From NCBI RefSeq assembly GCF_014305155.1, contig NZ_JACRUK010000004.1, positions 98,116-162,115 on the forward strand: a DNA stretch of 64,000 bases. The letters are read 5' to 3'. The stretch's first letter is position 1; every line of letters starts with the position of its first letter. The notes under the pieces were generated by a model. That model was given only the letters and a program-made list of their open reading frames with translations. It was not told the DNA's origin and made no database searches. The position numbers and the translations under genes are program-made. The stretch is from Flavobacterium muglaense (GTDB lineage: Bacteria; Bacteroidota; Bacteroidia; Flavobacteriales; Flavobacteriaceae). Positions 27,224 through 36,411 of the stretch are shown piece after piece.

Positions 27224-27937
27224 CTACATATGGCTTAAAATTTCTTTTTTGTAATTATCATACTCTCCTTGCAAGATCAAACCATTGTCTAGTAATTTCT
27301 TGTAATTCTGTAGCTTTTCAAACAACTCATCTTGTGACAATTCACTTAAAGATTTCTCTTTTGACCCTTCATTAAAATTTTGGTTGTGTGTGTTGTATTC
27401 GGGTTGAGCAACAGGAATGATTTCGGCATAATTAACTACCTCTTCCGTTTCCACTTCTTCTACTTCCTCAACTTCTACTTCTTCTTCTTGAATCAATTCG
27501 ATTTTCGGTTCTTCAACAGAAGCAGTTTCTACTTGGCTACCTGATTTTAAAAAATCCATTTGTTCTTTCGAAAAAGTATACAATTTTCTTGCTTGTGTTT
27601 TTGGAATATAATCGATCGAGATGGTTAACTCACTCTTAGTCGAGAATGAAAATTCAGAACCTAATATATTTTCTTTTACAAAAGCAGCAGCAACGTCTTC
27701 CCAATCATAATCAACAAAATCCATAGATAATCCTAAATTTTTAGGCTTACATAATATGATTCGTTTATTAGTCAAAACTATACTATCTGGGAACACGGTA
27801 ATAGCAGGCTTTTTTTGAACCCCTATGTAGCCTACTTCCTCATTTTTCATTAATAAATCTTGCAATTTAGCAGTGATTTTTTCAATAGCTTTAGGATCTT
27901 GATCTTCGTTCAAGAATTTTTTAATTTGTTCTTTCAT
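27224..27937 (-). CDS. PH-like (YokE) domain protein with SHOCT tail
   Basis: A 237-residue cytosolic protein. A bacterial PH domain of the YokE type spans about residues 35-130 (KKPAITVFPDSIVLTNKRII, then WEDVAAAFVKEN). A Glu/Val-rich acidic linker (about 140-170) follows, and a C-terminal SHOCT motif (LQNYKKLLDNGLILQGEYDNYKKEIL) ends the protein. SHOCT segments mediate oligomerisation. No enzyme motif is present. It lies 53 bp downstream of the receiver-glycosyltransferase gene in the same direction, so co-transcription is possible. Confidence 0.8.
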   Translation of the reverse strand: MKEQIKKFLNEDQDPKAIEKITAKLQDLLMKNEEVGYIGVQKKPAITVFPDSIVLTNKRIILCKPKNLGLSMDFVDYDWEDVAAAFVKENILGSEFSFSTKSELTISIDYIPKTQARKLYTFSKEQMDFLKSGSQVETASVEEPKIELIQEEEVEVEEVEEVETEEVVNYAEIIPVAQPEYNTHNQNFNEGSKEKSLSELSQDELFEKLQNYKKLLDNGLILQGEYDNYKKEILSHM

Positions 27938-27990
27938 AATTCATTGAGACTAATTATATCTCTTTATTTTTTAACAAAAGTAAATGTTTT

Positions 27991-29172
27991 TTATCTATAA
28001 TGAATAGCGATATGCCCAATTTGAAAAACAATTTTCAACGAATCTTTAAATGACAGCTTAGACCCATCAGCATGAATCCATCTTTTCAAGGGTTGCTCAC
28101 AAACTATTTTCTTAGTTTCCTCGTCACCGTAGATTTTTTTCATTCGCATGAAAATCTCTACATCGAATAACCATTTTGTAATAAACTTGGTTTGAAAGGT
28201 ATTCTCTATCACATCTTTACTCATTATTTTGGCACCACATTGTGTGTCATTAAATTCCATTCCGATTGTTTTTCGAATAATAAAATTAATGATTTTACTA
28301 ATGATCGCACGAGCAGATTCCTTGGTGATATCCGCACCCATACGTGCCATTCTAGAACCACTTACCACTTTAAACTTAGAGTTTGAAATGGTTTTTACTA
28401 AATCATGAAAATCTTCAAAATCCGTAGACAAATCGGCATCCAAGAAACCGATGTAATCAAATTGATTTTGTTTAGCAAGATGCAACATTCCTAAACGAAC
28501 TGCCTCAGCTTTACCACCATTTTTCTCACAATCATAGATACTAATATGATCTTCGTGACCAACTCTTAATTTTTCTAAAACTGCTAAGGTTTTATCTGTA
28601 CTACCATCATTCACAAAGCATAAATGGTATCCTAAATTAGAGTTGATAAAAGCTTTAAACTCATCACCTAATAAACGCAACTCTTCATTGTAGCAAGGAA
28701 TTACTACCCCGATACAGTCATTTTGAATAATTTGATTTTTTTGAGTATTGGATGCTTCTTTCACACCACTTCCTATCAAGCGTTTCACACGAGCGCCAAT
28801 TTCACTTAAGCTCAAGGGCTTTTTCATGTAATCATCTACGCCTAAATCAAAACCTTTAACAATGGTATCTTCATCTGTATTTCCAGATAAAATCATAATG
28901 GGAGTAGATTGCCCTTTAGTGATTTTTATATGTTTTGCGATTTCTAAACCGTTATAGGCAATTTGAGATTCATCAAGATTTGAGTTCTGATCAGGATCAT
29001 TTGAAAAAGGCATATTAATATCTGCAATTACTAAATCAGGGCTATGCAAGTCATATTTTTCAATACCATCAGTGATAGTATTCGCACTTACAACTTCATA
29101 ACCTAAATCCAGCAAACATTTTTCAAGAGACAAGACAACCAGTTCTTGATCATCAACAATTAAAATTTTCAT
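27991..29172 (-). CDS. Response-regulator receiver fused to a family 2 glycosyltransferase
   Basis: A 393-residue protein with two domains. Residues 1-135 form a receiver: D7/D8, phosphoacceptor D51 in VIADINMPF, LSGNT, and Lys118 in YMKKPL, with an extra acidic loop of about 16 residues after the phosphorylation site. Residues about 153-393 form a GT-A glycosyltransferase of the dolichyl-phosphate-glucosyltransferase-like type: VVIPCYNEE, FVNDGSTDKT, KNGGKAEAVRLGM and the DxD-type LDADLS near 245-247. No membrane helix or DNA-binding domain is seen. Phosphorylation probably tunes sugar transfer directly. It is divergent from the large membrane protein gene and starts the polysaccharide locus. 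Confidence 0.9.
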   Translation of the reverse strand: MKILIVDDQELVVLSLEKCLLDLGYEVVSANTITDGIEKYDLHSPDLVIADINMPFSNDPDQNSNLDESQIAYNGLEIAKHIKITKGQSTPIMILSGNTDEDTIVKGFDLGVDDYMKKPLSLSEIGARVKRLIGSGVKEASNTQKNQIIQNDCIGVVIPCYNEELRLLGDEFKAFINSNLGYHLCFVNDGSTDKTLAVLEKLRVGHEDHISIYDCEKNGGKAEAVRLGMLHLAKQNQFDYIGFLDADLSTDFEDFHDLVKTISNSKFKVVSGSRMARMGADITKESARAIISKIINFIIRKTIGMEFNDTQCGAKIMSKDVIENTFQTKFITKWLFDVEIFMRMKKIYGDEETKKIVCEQPLKRWIHADGSKLSFKDSLKIVFQIGHIAIHYR

Positions 29173-29313
29173 AAAATTTGTTTTAAGGTAGTTTGGTAAG
29201 AGTAAATATAATAAAAATCATCTTAAATGCAAATTAAATTTTTAACAGTTCTATTATTATTCCCTAATAAAAAGTTTTATTATTACATTTACCAAAACAT
29301 CAATTTTATAGCA

Positions 29314-32300
29314 TTGGCGAAGGAAAAAACAAATAAATATTTAATTGTTGCTCTATTAATTGGAGTCGTTTTTCATTCTAGTGCAATTTTTTTTACACTT
29401 GAAAGCACTTACGATGCTTTGATTCACATGTTTTTTGCACAGCATTATGCTACAAGTTGGTTTGAACCTTGGAATTACAGCTGGTATACGGGCTTTACCG
29501 TTATGGGATATCCGCCTTTAGTCCATCAAGCCATTGGACTATTGTCCTTAATTGGAGGATTAAAATTTGGGCTGTTTACAGTTGCCATCATCGGGATTAT
29601 TTTATTTATCACGGGAGTTTATCGCTATACCTTAATGATAACCGGAGACCGAAACGTAGCAGGATATGCCGCTATTGTTGCCGTATTCTCCTCATCATTT
29701 GTTGAGACACTCCATATTTTTGGGCAATTACCTAGCATAGTAGGAGTTTCGGTACTGATGCATTGTATGCCTGAGATCTATCTTTGGATTAAAACGGGTC
29801 GCATTAAATATTTTTTCAGATCACTCTCATTGTTAGCTGTAACAATAACTTCCCATCATGTCACTCCCATTTTTGGAATGATTTTCTTCATTTTTCCATT
29901 AATTGGAACGGTAATTATGGATGCTTCAAGAGAACAAGTCAACTCGTACAAGGAAGTAAAATTCAAATTGTTCTTGTTTACTTTTTTCAAATTATTCAAG
30001 AGAATTGCTTCTTTTGGCGCAGGATCACTATTTCTTATTGTATTTTGTATTTTTCCGTATTGGGTAAACTCAAAGGCTAATCCTATCACACAAGTACCCA
30101 TTCCGCATGGAAGTAGGGACAATTTTCTTGAAGTAACCTCTTCGGGCTTGATGTTTTTTGTCATTCCTTGGGGTGTTTTATTTTTTATATTACCCTATAT
30201 TTTATACCGTTATTATAGCAAAAGATACATTTGTTTTGGGCTCTCTATTTCGTTGCTCATCGTACTAGGAACAGGTGGAACCACACCAATCCCAATCAAA
30301 GTATTAGGTGAAACCGCTTTTAACATCTTAACTCTTGACCGTTTTACGTTATGGGCTTCCATTATGAGCTTGCCCATGTTTGGGGAATTTACGTATCGCT
30401 TAGTTGAAGGCGATTTAAAAACAGCCATTCAAAGCCGTTTTGGGAATGTATACCACCGAATTTTAGGCGCTTGCTTTGCCGCTTTTTTTCTGTTTTTCGC
30501 AGGATTCACCATAACATTGGGCTATTTCAGGCCGTTTCAACCACAAAAAATAAATACAATACCACTTGTCAACTTCTTAAATCAGGATCAGCACGATCAA
30601 TGGCGTTATTTACCATTGGGTTTTGGGGATCAAATGGCAACATTATCTTCACAAACCAAAGCAAAAACAGTTGATGGAAACTACCACTCAGCCCGAAGAT
30701 TGCCCGAATTAACAAGTCGTGCAATTGAACGATTGGAGAATTCAAAATTTAGAGGAATGGAAGGAATTGGTTCTTTGCAACAATTCTTGACCGTGCCCGA
30801 AAAATACAATTTAAAGTATGTTTTTTCGAATGATAAATTCTATGATCCCATACTCTACTTTTGTGGATGGCACCGACTTTCATTACTAGAAAATGGGATT
30901 ATGGTCTGGGAAAAACTGAATGTAGCCCCCTTGCCAAAAGTCCTACCGAAGGATGAAGTACCGCTCTACCTCAAATTAATGTGGGGTATTATTCCGATTC
31001 TGACTGTGATTATTGCTTTTGTTATTAATATTCAAAGCATATTCTTTAAAGCATTAAAAATCAAAGATGAAGAAAAAGCAGACTTTTTCAAATTTGCAGT
31101 TACCTATACAAAATTCCCATTCAAAGTAATCACTGTTTTACATCTATGGGTCGCGCTCTTGCTTGGTGTCATTGGGTATGGTATGTATGAAATATATTTA
31201 GTAAACGCTACGCAAATAAGCCCAACGAACGTAGTAAAATCATACTATGACGCACTCGATTTTAAGTATTATGAAAAAGCGCATTCGTATATTGATCCAA
31301 AAAGCAAACTATCCATTTCGCAATTTATGCTGGAAACATCTGTAGCAGACGGAATTTTAAACTCGTATGCCAAGCTGGATGCTATTGACATCAAAGTTAT
31401 TAATAGCTCCGAAAGTCGTGCAACCATAATAGCCAAGACAAAATGGATTACTCCACTAGAAATAATCAATAAAGACTATTATCACGAAACGATTAAGCGC
31501 AACGGAAACTGGTACATCTTGCCACAAAAACAACCTTTGGACATTCCGCCAGATCAATTTCTAGCAGCCAACACCACTGAATATTTCAAACAAGGTCGCC
31601 GTAAGATAACGACCCAACAAACCTATCATGAGGATGTATTAAAACAACCGGAACTTGAAATTCTATCGGCTAAACTTATTCAATACAATAACGAGTATAT
31701 CATTATTGGTGAATTACAAAATATCGACAACTTCCCTGCCGATGTCGTCTTAAAATCAACCTTATACAATCATCAAGATAAAATATTAGCTACCTTTAAT
31801 GCCAAGGACGTAATCAAACACAAAATTATGCCCAAAGAAACTACAAGTTTCAAGGTTAATTTTGAAGAAATCTCTTGGCTGAAAAAAGAAGTGTCGCAAC
31901 CCACTACTTTTAACCCAAAAGAATTTACCGCCAAAGACATTAGCGAAATTCCTGCCAACTTTGACATTCAATCTGCTGGAAACGTAGCTATAACTGACTT
32001 TTACATTCAAGTTGCTTTATCTGATTTGGTGATTGAAAACAACCATCTCAAAGGAACTTTATTTAATTATGGCATTCAAGAAGTCACTGTTCCAGAGCTA
32101 TTAATATCCTATTACAATGACAAACAAGAGCTTCTCTACGTTGATCATTACTTTTTACGCGAAGGAGTACGCGTGCAACGCAAGCAATATTTTGATTACA
32201 AATTACTCGATTTAACGCATTGCCGCATCATCATTTCTTCTTTGGCCGATTGCTATGTCAACGGTTTACCCAATGGTGACCTTGCGCGTACTATAATTCC

Positions 32301-32406
32301 AAAACGAAATAAAGAAGTCGAAAAAGAACTGTTGCAAAAAGTCAAAGGAAAAGGCTTTAGCTACATTAAAATAGAAATGAACAATTACATTGGTAATCCA
32401 AAATGA
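29314..32406 (+). CDS. Giant polytopic membrane protein with NTF2-like and FxLYD-like domains
   Basis: A protein of about 1030 residues. The first 400 contain 10-12 membrane helices with an acidic first periplasmic loop (ESTYDALIHMFFAQHYA), a pattern of GT-C/YfhO-like glycosyltransferases; some relatives are annotated as 6-pyruvoyl-tetrahydropterin synthase-related. Two more helices occur in the middle. An NTF2-like domain (VVKSYYDALDFKYYEKAHSYI) and an FxLYD-like beta domain (IIGELQNIDNFPADVVL) follow. An ATG at 29227 would add 29 residues; I prefer TTG 29314 (ALAKEKT) because a TACATTTA box lies at 29284. It overlaps the next gene by 4 bp. Possible polymerase or sugar transferase of the locus. 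Confidence 0.75.
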   Translation: MAKEKTNKYLIVALLIGVVFHSSAIFFTLESTYDALIHMFFAQHYATSWFEPWNYSWYTGFTVMGYPPLVHQAIGLLSLIGGLKFGLFTVAIIGIILFITGVYRYTLMITGDRNVAGYAAIVAVFSSSFVETLHIFGQLPSIVGVSVLMHCMPEIYLWIKTGRIKYFFRSLSLLAVTITSHHVTPIFGMIFFIFPLIGTVIMDASREQVNSYKEVKFKLFLFTFFKLFKRIASFGAGSLFLIVFCIFPYWVNSKANPITQVPIPHGSRDNFLEVTSSGLMFFVIPWGVLFFILPYILYRYYSKRYICFGLSISLLIVLGTGGTTPIPIKVLGETAFNILTLDRFTLWASIMSLPMFGEFTYRLVEGDLKTAIQSRFGNVYHRILGACFAAFFLFFAGFTITLGYFRPFQPQKINTIPLVNFLNQDQHDQWRYLPLGFGDQMATLSSQTKAKTVDGNYHSARRLPELTSRAIERLENSKFRGMEGIGSLQQFLTVPEKYNLKYVFSNDKFYDPILYFCGWHRLSLLENGIMVWEKLNVAPLPKVLPKDEVPLYLKLMWGIIPILTVIIAFVINIQSIFFKALKIKDEEKADFFKFAVTYTKFPFKVITVLHLWVALLLGVIGYGMYEIYLVNATQISPTNVVKSYYDALDFKYYEKAHSYIDPKSKLSISQFMLETSVADGILNSYAKLDAIDIKVINSSESRATIIAKTKWITPLEIINKDYYHETIKRNGNWYILPQKQPLDIPPDQFLAANTTEYFKQGRRKITTQQTYHEDVLKQPELEILSAKLIQYNNEYIIIGELQNIDNFPADVVLKSTLYNHQDKILATFNAKDVIKHKIMPKETTSFKVNFEEISWLKKEVSQPTTFNPKEFTAKDISEIPANFDIQSAGNVAITDFYIQVALSDLVIENNHLKGTLFNYGIQEVTVPELLISYYNDKQELLYVDHYFLREGVRVQRKQYFDYKLLDLTHCRIIISSLADCYVNGLPNGDLARTIIPKRNKEVEKELLQKVKGKGFSYIKIEMNNYIGNPK

Positions 32407-33638
32407 TGAAAAAAGTACTCTATAGCGCACTTCCTTTTTGTTGCTTCTTTTTATTTGTTTTTGCTGTTGCAAAAACAAATAATGCAGATGCTACATTTCG
32501 CTTACAAACTACTCAAAACAGTTTCACCGCAGGAACACCTATAGCATTGACTTTTGCAACAGCGTCAAAAACGGCAACTGCCCATTTATTTGTCATTCAT
32601 AGTTATGGTAAAACGCTACTGACTTCACAAAACATCAACGGCCAACTGGTATTTCATATTCCTGCTATTTATTGTATTAAAACAGGAGATTTTAGTTGGT
32701 TTTTAATTCAAAACAATAAAACAGTAGTAAGTGGAACGTTTGTCACCACACCCAATAATACCACCCCAACCCTACTAGAGAACTATTTAGGACCACCCAG
32801 TTTACTAACCGGAACGGAACATTTCACAATGATGGTTGCTATTCCAACAGATAGCTATGACAACCCAAAGGACAACAATACTGCAGTTTATATCAAAGAT
32901 CAGTTTTTAGAAAACATCACAACAACCGAAAAAAAGACCGACTTCTTTATTGCATGGAAAAATATTTATTCGCGCACAAAATCGGGTAAAATGCTGGTAT
33001 CAACCGAATGTAACAACACAGCCTCAAAGGAATTTGAAACCGATATACAGCCCTCACCCGGCAAAAACTTCACCATCAATTACAGCCGCAACCATAAGTA
33101 CGCGGATGGAAACCAAATTACATTGCTAGAAACATCCATTATTAGGGATAGTTACGGCAATATTGTAGGAGATGGAACTATGGTTACTTTTCAAGTGGTC
33201 ACCACAAATGATATATTATTAAAAACCTATGCCGCTACTATAAACGGAATAGCGATTGCTCAAATATTACATCCCGATCATAATGAAACCTTTACTGTAA
33301 AAGGCTATGTTACTGGAATTGCTGAGAGTAACTCAATTAAAATAGACTATCTTGCTTTGATTAAGACCTTCAACTATGAATTTACCGAAGGCAATAGAAA
33401 AATCACAGTAGGTCCTGTACGCAGTTTTATGAATCAAATTGTACCGGACGGGATTAAGGTGGAACTCAAAATATACCACAAAAATAATTTGATTGAAAGT
33501 AAGATTGTAGAAACAGCCAAGGGTATTGCAAACTTCTATTTACTAGCTCCATTTTATAAAGAAAAAGAATATCAATTTGAGATATCCACTTTAGGAATTA
33601 CTCAAAAAACAGCAATAAAAAAATATGAGACTAATTAA
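32403..33638 (+). CDS. Secreted Ig-like beta-rich protein of unknown function
   Basis: A 411-residue protein with a signal peptide (FCCFFLFVFAVA, cleavage near residue 24) and then beta-rich modules. The segment about 225-300 (YADGNQITLLETSIIRDSYGNIVGDGTMVTFQV) strongly resembles invasin/Big_1-type Ig domains. No catalytic motif is seen. It overlaps the membrane protein gene by 4 bp and the GH5-like gene by 14 bp, so the three are one operon. A periplasmic scaffold or polysaccharide-binding role is inferred from context only. Confidence 0.75.
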   Translation: MMKKVLYSALPFCCFFLFVFAVAKTNNADATFRLQTTQNSFTAGTPIALTFATASKTATAHLFVIHSYGKTLLTSQNINGQLVFHIPAIYCIKTGDFSWFLIQNNKTVVSGTFVTTPNNTTPTLLENYLGPPSLLTGTEHFTMMVAIPTDSYDNPKDNNTAVYIKDQFLENITTTEKKTDFFIAWKNIYSRTKSGKMLVSTECNNTASKEFETDIQPSPGKNFTINYSRNHKYADGNQITLLETSIIRDSYGNIVGDGTMVTFQVVTTNDILLKTYAATINGIAIAQILHPDHNETFTVKGYVTGIAESNSIKIDYLALIKTFNYEFTEGNRKITVGPVRSFMNQIVPDGIKVELKIYHKNNLIESKIVETAKGIANFYLLAPFYKEKEYQFEISTLGITQKTAIKKYETN

Positions 33639-35178
33639 CAACCGTAACATTTACAGAGCAGCTCTCATACTTTCATTTCTAGTGATTTGTATGTTTACCT
33701 TATTGGGTTTAGCCAAAATAATGGACTACTTGAACACCGGTGCAGACAGAAGCACAATGTTACATCTTGAAACAGAAAGTGAAGATGTTTATTTGCCCAA
33801 AGTGAACTGGACCAACCTAGCCAATCCAGCACGAGATATGGAAAAAAACACCCTAGGAAAATTACAACGTGATTACTTATTTTCTTGGTACGTAAAAAAT
33901 ACTGCCTTAAAAACCAACAACTCAGAGGGAATTGATGATTACTACACTGCCAATACCCGTTTGAATTTATACCGAACTATTAAGTACAATAAAGAACATC
34001 AAATTACTATAGAAAACACCACAATAAAACATTTTCCTGATTTACAATTTTACAGTGAAGATGGGCAATTAGTCGTTTTTACTGATAAAAATGTCATTGA
34101 ATATCAAAAAATCTATCAAAACAAACAATTGCTAACTACCGTTCAAGACACTGCCACTTATAAGGTAATGATGTTGCTCGAAGATGGTTTTTGGCGAGTA
34201 CGTCATGTGTTGAAAATGAAAGCCGAACCCTTTACAAAAGACACCACTGCAGTACATCCCGTGTTTACTGTAAAAAACGAACATATCCTTAAAAACAACA
34301 GCCCGTACACCATCAAAGGAATTAATTATTATCCAAAAAATTCAGCTTGGGACACTTTTGGCGAATTATTCAATAAAGACACTATTGCTGCTGACTTTGA
34401 CATCATTAAAAAAGCAAACTTAAATACGGTACGTCTTTTTATTCAGTACGGTGATTTTGGAAAAGCAATGATTGTACCGGAAAAAATGGCGAAATTAAAA
34501 ACCATTTTAGATTTGGCAGAAGCCAAAAACCTAGCTGTAATTGTTACTCTTTTTGATTTTTATAGTGATTACACTTTGGATAGCTGGACGTTAACACACA
34601 GACATGCCGAACAAATTGTATCTACTTTCAAAGACCACAAAGCCATTCTTGCTTGGGATTTAAAAAACGAACCCAATTTAGATTTCGAAAACAGAGACAA
34701 AGGCAATGTTTTGAGTTGGCTCGACCACATGGCAACAGTCATAAAAGAAAACGACCCCAATCATTTGATAACAATTGGTTGGTCTAATTCGGTTGAAGCA
34801 ACCAACCTTGCTGATAAGGTAGATTTTATATCCTATCACTTTTACAATGACATGAAACACCTAGAATACGAAACAAATCTATTAGTAAAAACGACTAAAA
34901 AACCAGTTGTTATTGAAGAGTTTGGAGTTCCGTCTTATGGTGGAATATGGAATTTTTGGGAAAGTAGTATTGAGAAACAAGCGGCATACCATCAAAAAAT
35001 GCAGGCTTATTTCAAGAAAAACAATTACTCGTTTATGTCATGGACTTTGTATGACTTTCCACATGTGCCAGATCAAGTTGCTGGAAGGTGGCCTTGGCAA
35101 AAAAACAGGCAAAAAAAATTCGGGTTTATTGATGATAAAGGAATCAACAAACCCGCATTTAAATATATTTCGAACTAA
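33625..35178 (+). CDS. Membrane-anchored GH5-like glycoside hydrolase
   Basis: A 517-residue protein with one N-terminal membrane helix (ALILSFLVICMFTLLGLA), an unassigned domain to about residue 215, and a GH5/cellulase-like TIM barrel from about 220. The acid/base pattern DLKNEPN has Glu at about 349, and the nucleophile pattern VIEEFGVP has Glu at about 432; HFYN lies between. It likely cleaves a beta-linked glycan in the periplasm. Hydrolases in exopolysaccharide operons commonly trim or edit the polymer, as PelA or BcsZ do. It is the last gene of the operon and is convergent with the GT4 gene, with two bases between stops. Confidence 0.85.
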   Translation: MRLINNRNIYRAALILSFLVICMFTLLGLAKIMDYLNTGADRSTMLHLETESEDVYLPKVNWTNLANPARDMEKNTLGKLQRDYLFSWYVKNTALKTNNSEGIDDYYTANTRLNLYRTIKYNKEHQITIENTTIKHFPDLQFYSEDGQLVVFTDKNVIEYQKIYQNKQLLTTVQDTATYKVMMLLEDGFWRVRHVLKMKAEPFTKDTTAVHPVFTVKNEHILKNNSPYTIKGINYYPKNSAWDTFGELFNKDTIAADFDIIKKANLNTVRLFIQYGDFGKAMIVPEKMAKLKTILDLAEAKNLAVIVTLFDFYSDYTLDSWTLTHRHAEQIVSTFKDHKAILAWDLKNEPNLDFENRDKGNVLSWLDHMATVIKENDPNHLITIGWSNSVEATNLADKVDFISYHFYNDMKHLEYETNLLVKTTKKPVVIEEFGVPSYGGIWNFWESSIEKQAAYHQKMQAYFKKNNYSFMSWTLYDFPHVPDQVAGRWPWQKNRQKKFGFIDDKGINKPAFKYISN

Positions 35179-35180
35179 AA

Positions 35181-36359
35181 TTATTTTTTAGACTGGATCA
35201 CTTGCTTGAAAGTATCCATGTACATCTCGGTAATTTTATCCATTGATAATGCACTTGCTGCTTTAAAATTTTGCATGGCAATGGCTTTTCTATTATCATC
35301 ATTGTTGATGATTTTTTCTATGGCTTGCGCCAAAGATTCAGCACTGTCTGGATTGAAGAACTCGCCTTTGTACCCCTCTTCTTCTACTAATAAAGCAAGA
35401 TCTCCTAAGTCTGGCATGACAACTGCCTTACCATAACTACCCGCTTGATGCAGTACACCTGAGCTCCCTGTAGTTGATGTGTACGGAAAAGCTACAACGG
35501 TACTATCACCAAAGATTACGGGTACATCTTTCTCTTCAACATAACCCGTAAAGCGAATTCCTTCTACATTTTTGTATTTTTCTTGAACAGCAGCAAGATA
35601 TCCTGGTGTGTTTGGGCTATCGGTTCCTGCAATGACTACTTCGATTTTTTCAGCACTACGTTGTCTGATCAAAATTGCTGCTTCGATAAGGATTTCTACT
35701 TTTTTATAGGTACCAAATTTCCCAAAAGCCATAATTTGTTTTGGTCCTGGAGTCAGCTCAAAAGAGGGTTCATCAATACTATCAAAAGTACCATGAGGAA
35801 TCACTTTTACATTTTTTACTTTGTATTTTTTCTCTAAAACCTCCACGTATTTATTGATCGTAACAGCTACTACATCAGATTTTAAGATGAAACGCGTTAA
35901 AGTAGTTCCAATAAAATTATAGATTTTTTGAGCCCATTTATTATCGGTAAAACCCGCACTTTCTAAGTCTACTTGCTCTAAAATATTATGCAATAATGAA
36001 ACAGTAGGTATGCCTTTCATTCGCAACACCATCGGAATCATAAGTCCTAATGCAGCTGGTACTTTCTTGTCACCAAATTTCATAAACTGAAGATTAATCA
36101 GTACTGCATCTGGTTTTTCTTTGCTAATTGCATTAGTGATGGAAAGAATATTTGAATAACTATTAAAAGACCAACATTCATTGACCTTCACTTTACCACT
36201 GTTTTCAAAGTCTAATTGTTTTGCATCTACGGTTTTATCCGCAAGTATAACCACCTCTGAAACTTCGCTTTTTTGTGCAAAATTTTTAACAAGATGATAT
36301 CCATACTCGTTTAAGGTTACTTTACTGGGAGGAAATGCAGTGATTACGGCTACTTTCAT
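35181..36359 (-). CDS. Family 4 (GT4) glycosyltransferase
   Basis: A 392-residue cytosolic GT-B enzyme. The N-terminal Rossmann domain begins KVAVITAFPPSKVTLNEYGYHL; the C-terminal domain has MAFGKFGTYKKVEILIEAA, RFTGYVEEKDVP, and the donor-binding region TTGSSGVLHQAGSYGKAVVMPDLGDLALLV (quoted by parts). It transfers a sugar from a nucleotide donor. It lies 52 bp downstream of the flippase gene in the same orientation, so it likely belongs to the same operon. In function it could match the PelF position of Pel-like systems, but I see no direct homology evidence. Confidence 0.88.
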   Translation of the reverse strand: MKVAVITAFPPSKVTLNEYGYHLVKNFAQKSEVSEVVILADKTVDAKQLDFENSGKVKVNECWSFNSYSNILSITNAISKEKPDAVLINLQFMKFGDKKVPAALGLMIPMVLRMKGIPTVSLLHNILEQVDLESAGFTDNKWAQKIYNFIGTTLTRFILKSDVVAVTINKYVEVLEKKYKVKNVKVIPHGTFDSIDEPSFELTPGPKQIMAFGKFGTYKKVEILIEAAILIRQRSAEKIEVVIAGTDSPNTPGYLAAVQEKYKNVEGIRFTGYVEEKDVPVIFGDSTVVAFPYTSTTGSSGVLHQAGSYGKAVVMPDLGDLALLVEEEGYKGEFFNPDSAESLAQAIEKIINNDDNRKAIAMQNFKAASALSMDKITEMYMDTFKQVIQSKK

Positions 36360-36411
36360 GTTTTTTATAGATTGGGGTTAGTAGATTAAAGATAGTAAGA
36401 ATTACACACTT

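Noticed and set aside
28700..28760. Frameshift or sequencing error joining the receiver and glycosyltransferase
   Set aside because: The reading frame is continuous through a normal hydrophilic linker with no homopolymer slip site at the junction, so I treat the fusion as real, subject to comparison with relatives.
29173..29313. LytTR-type direct repeats in the divergent polysaccharide promoter region
   Set aside because: I looked for paired GTT-containing repeats about 21 bp apart and found only single weak matches, not enough to call a site.
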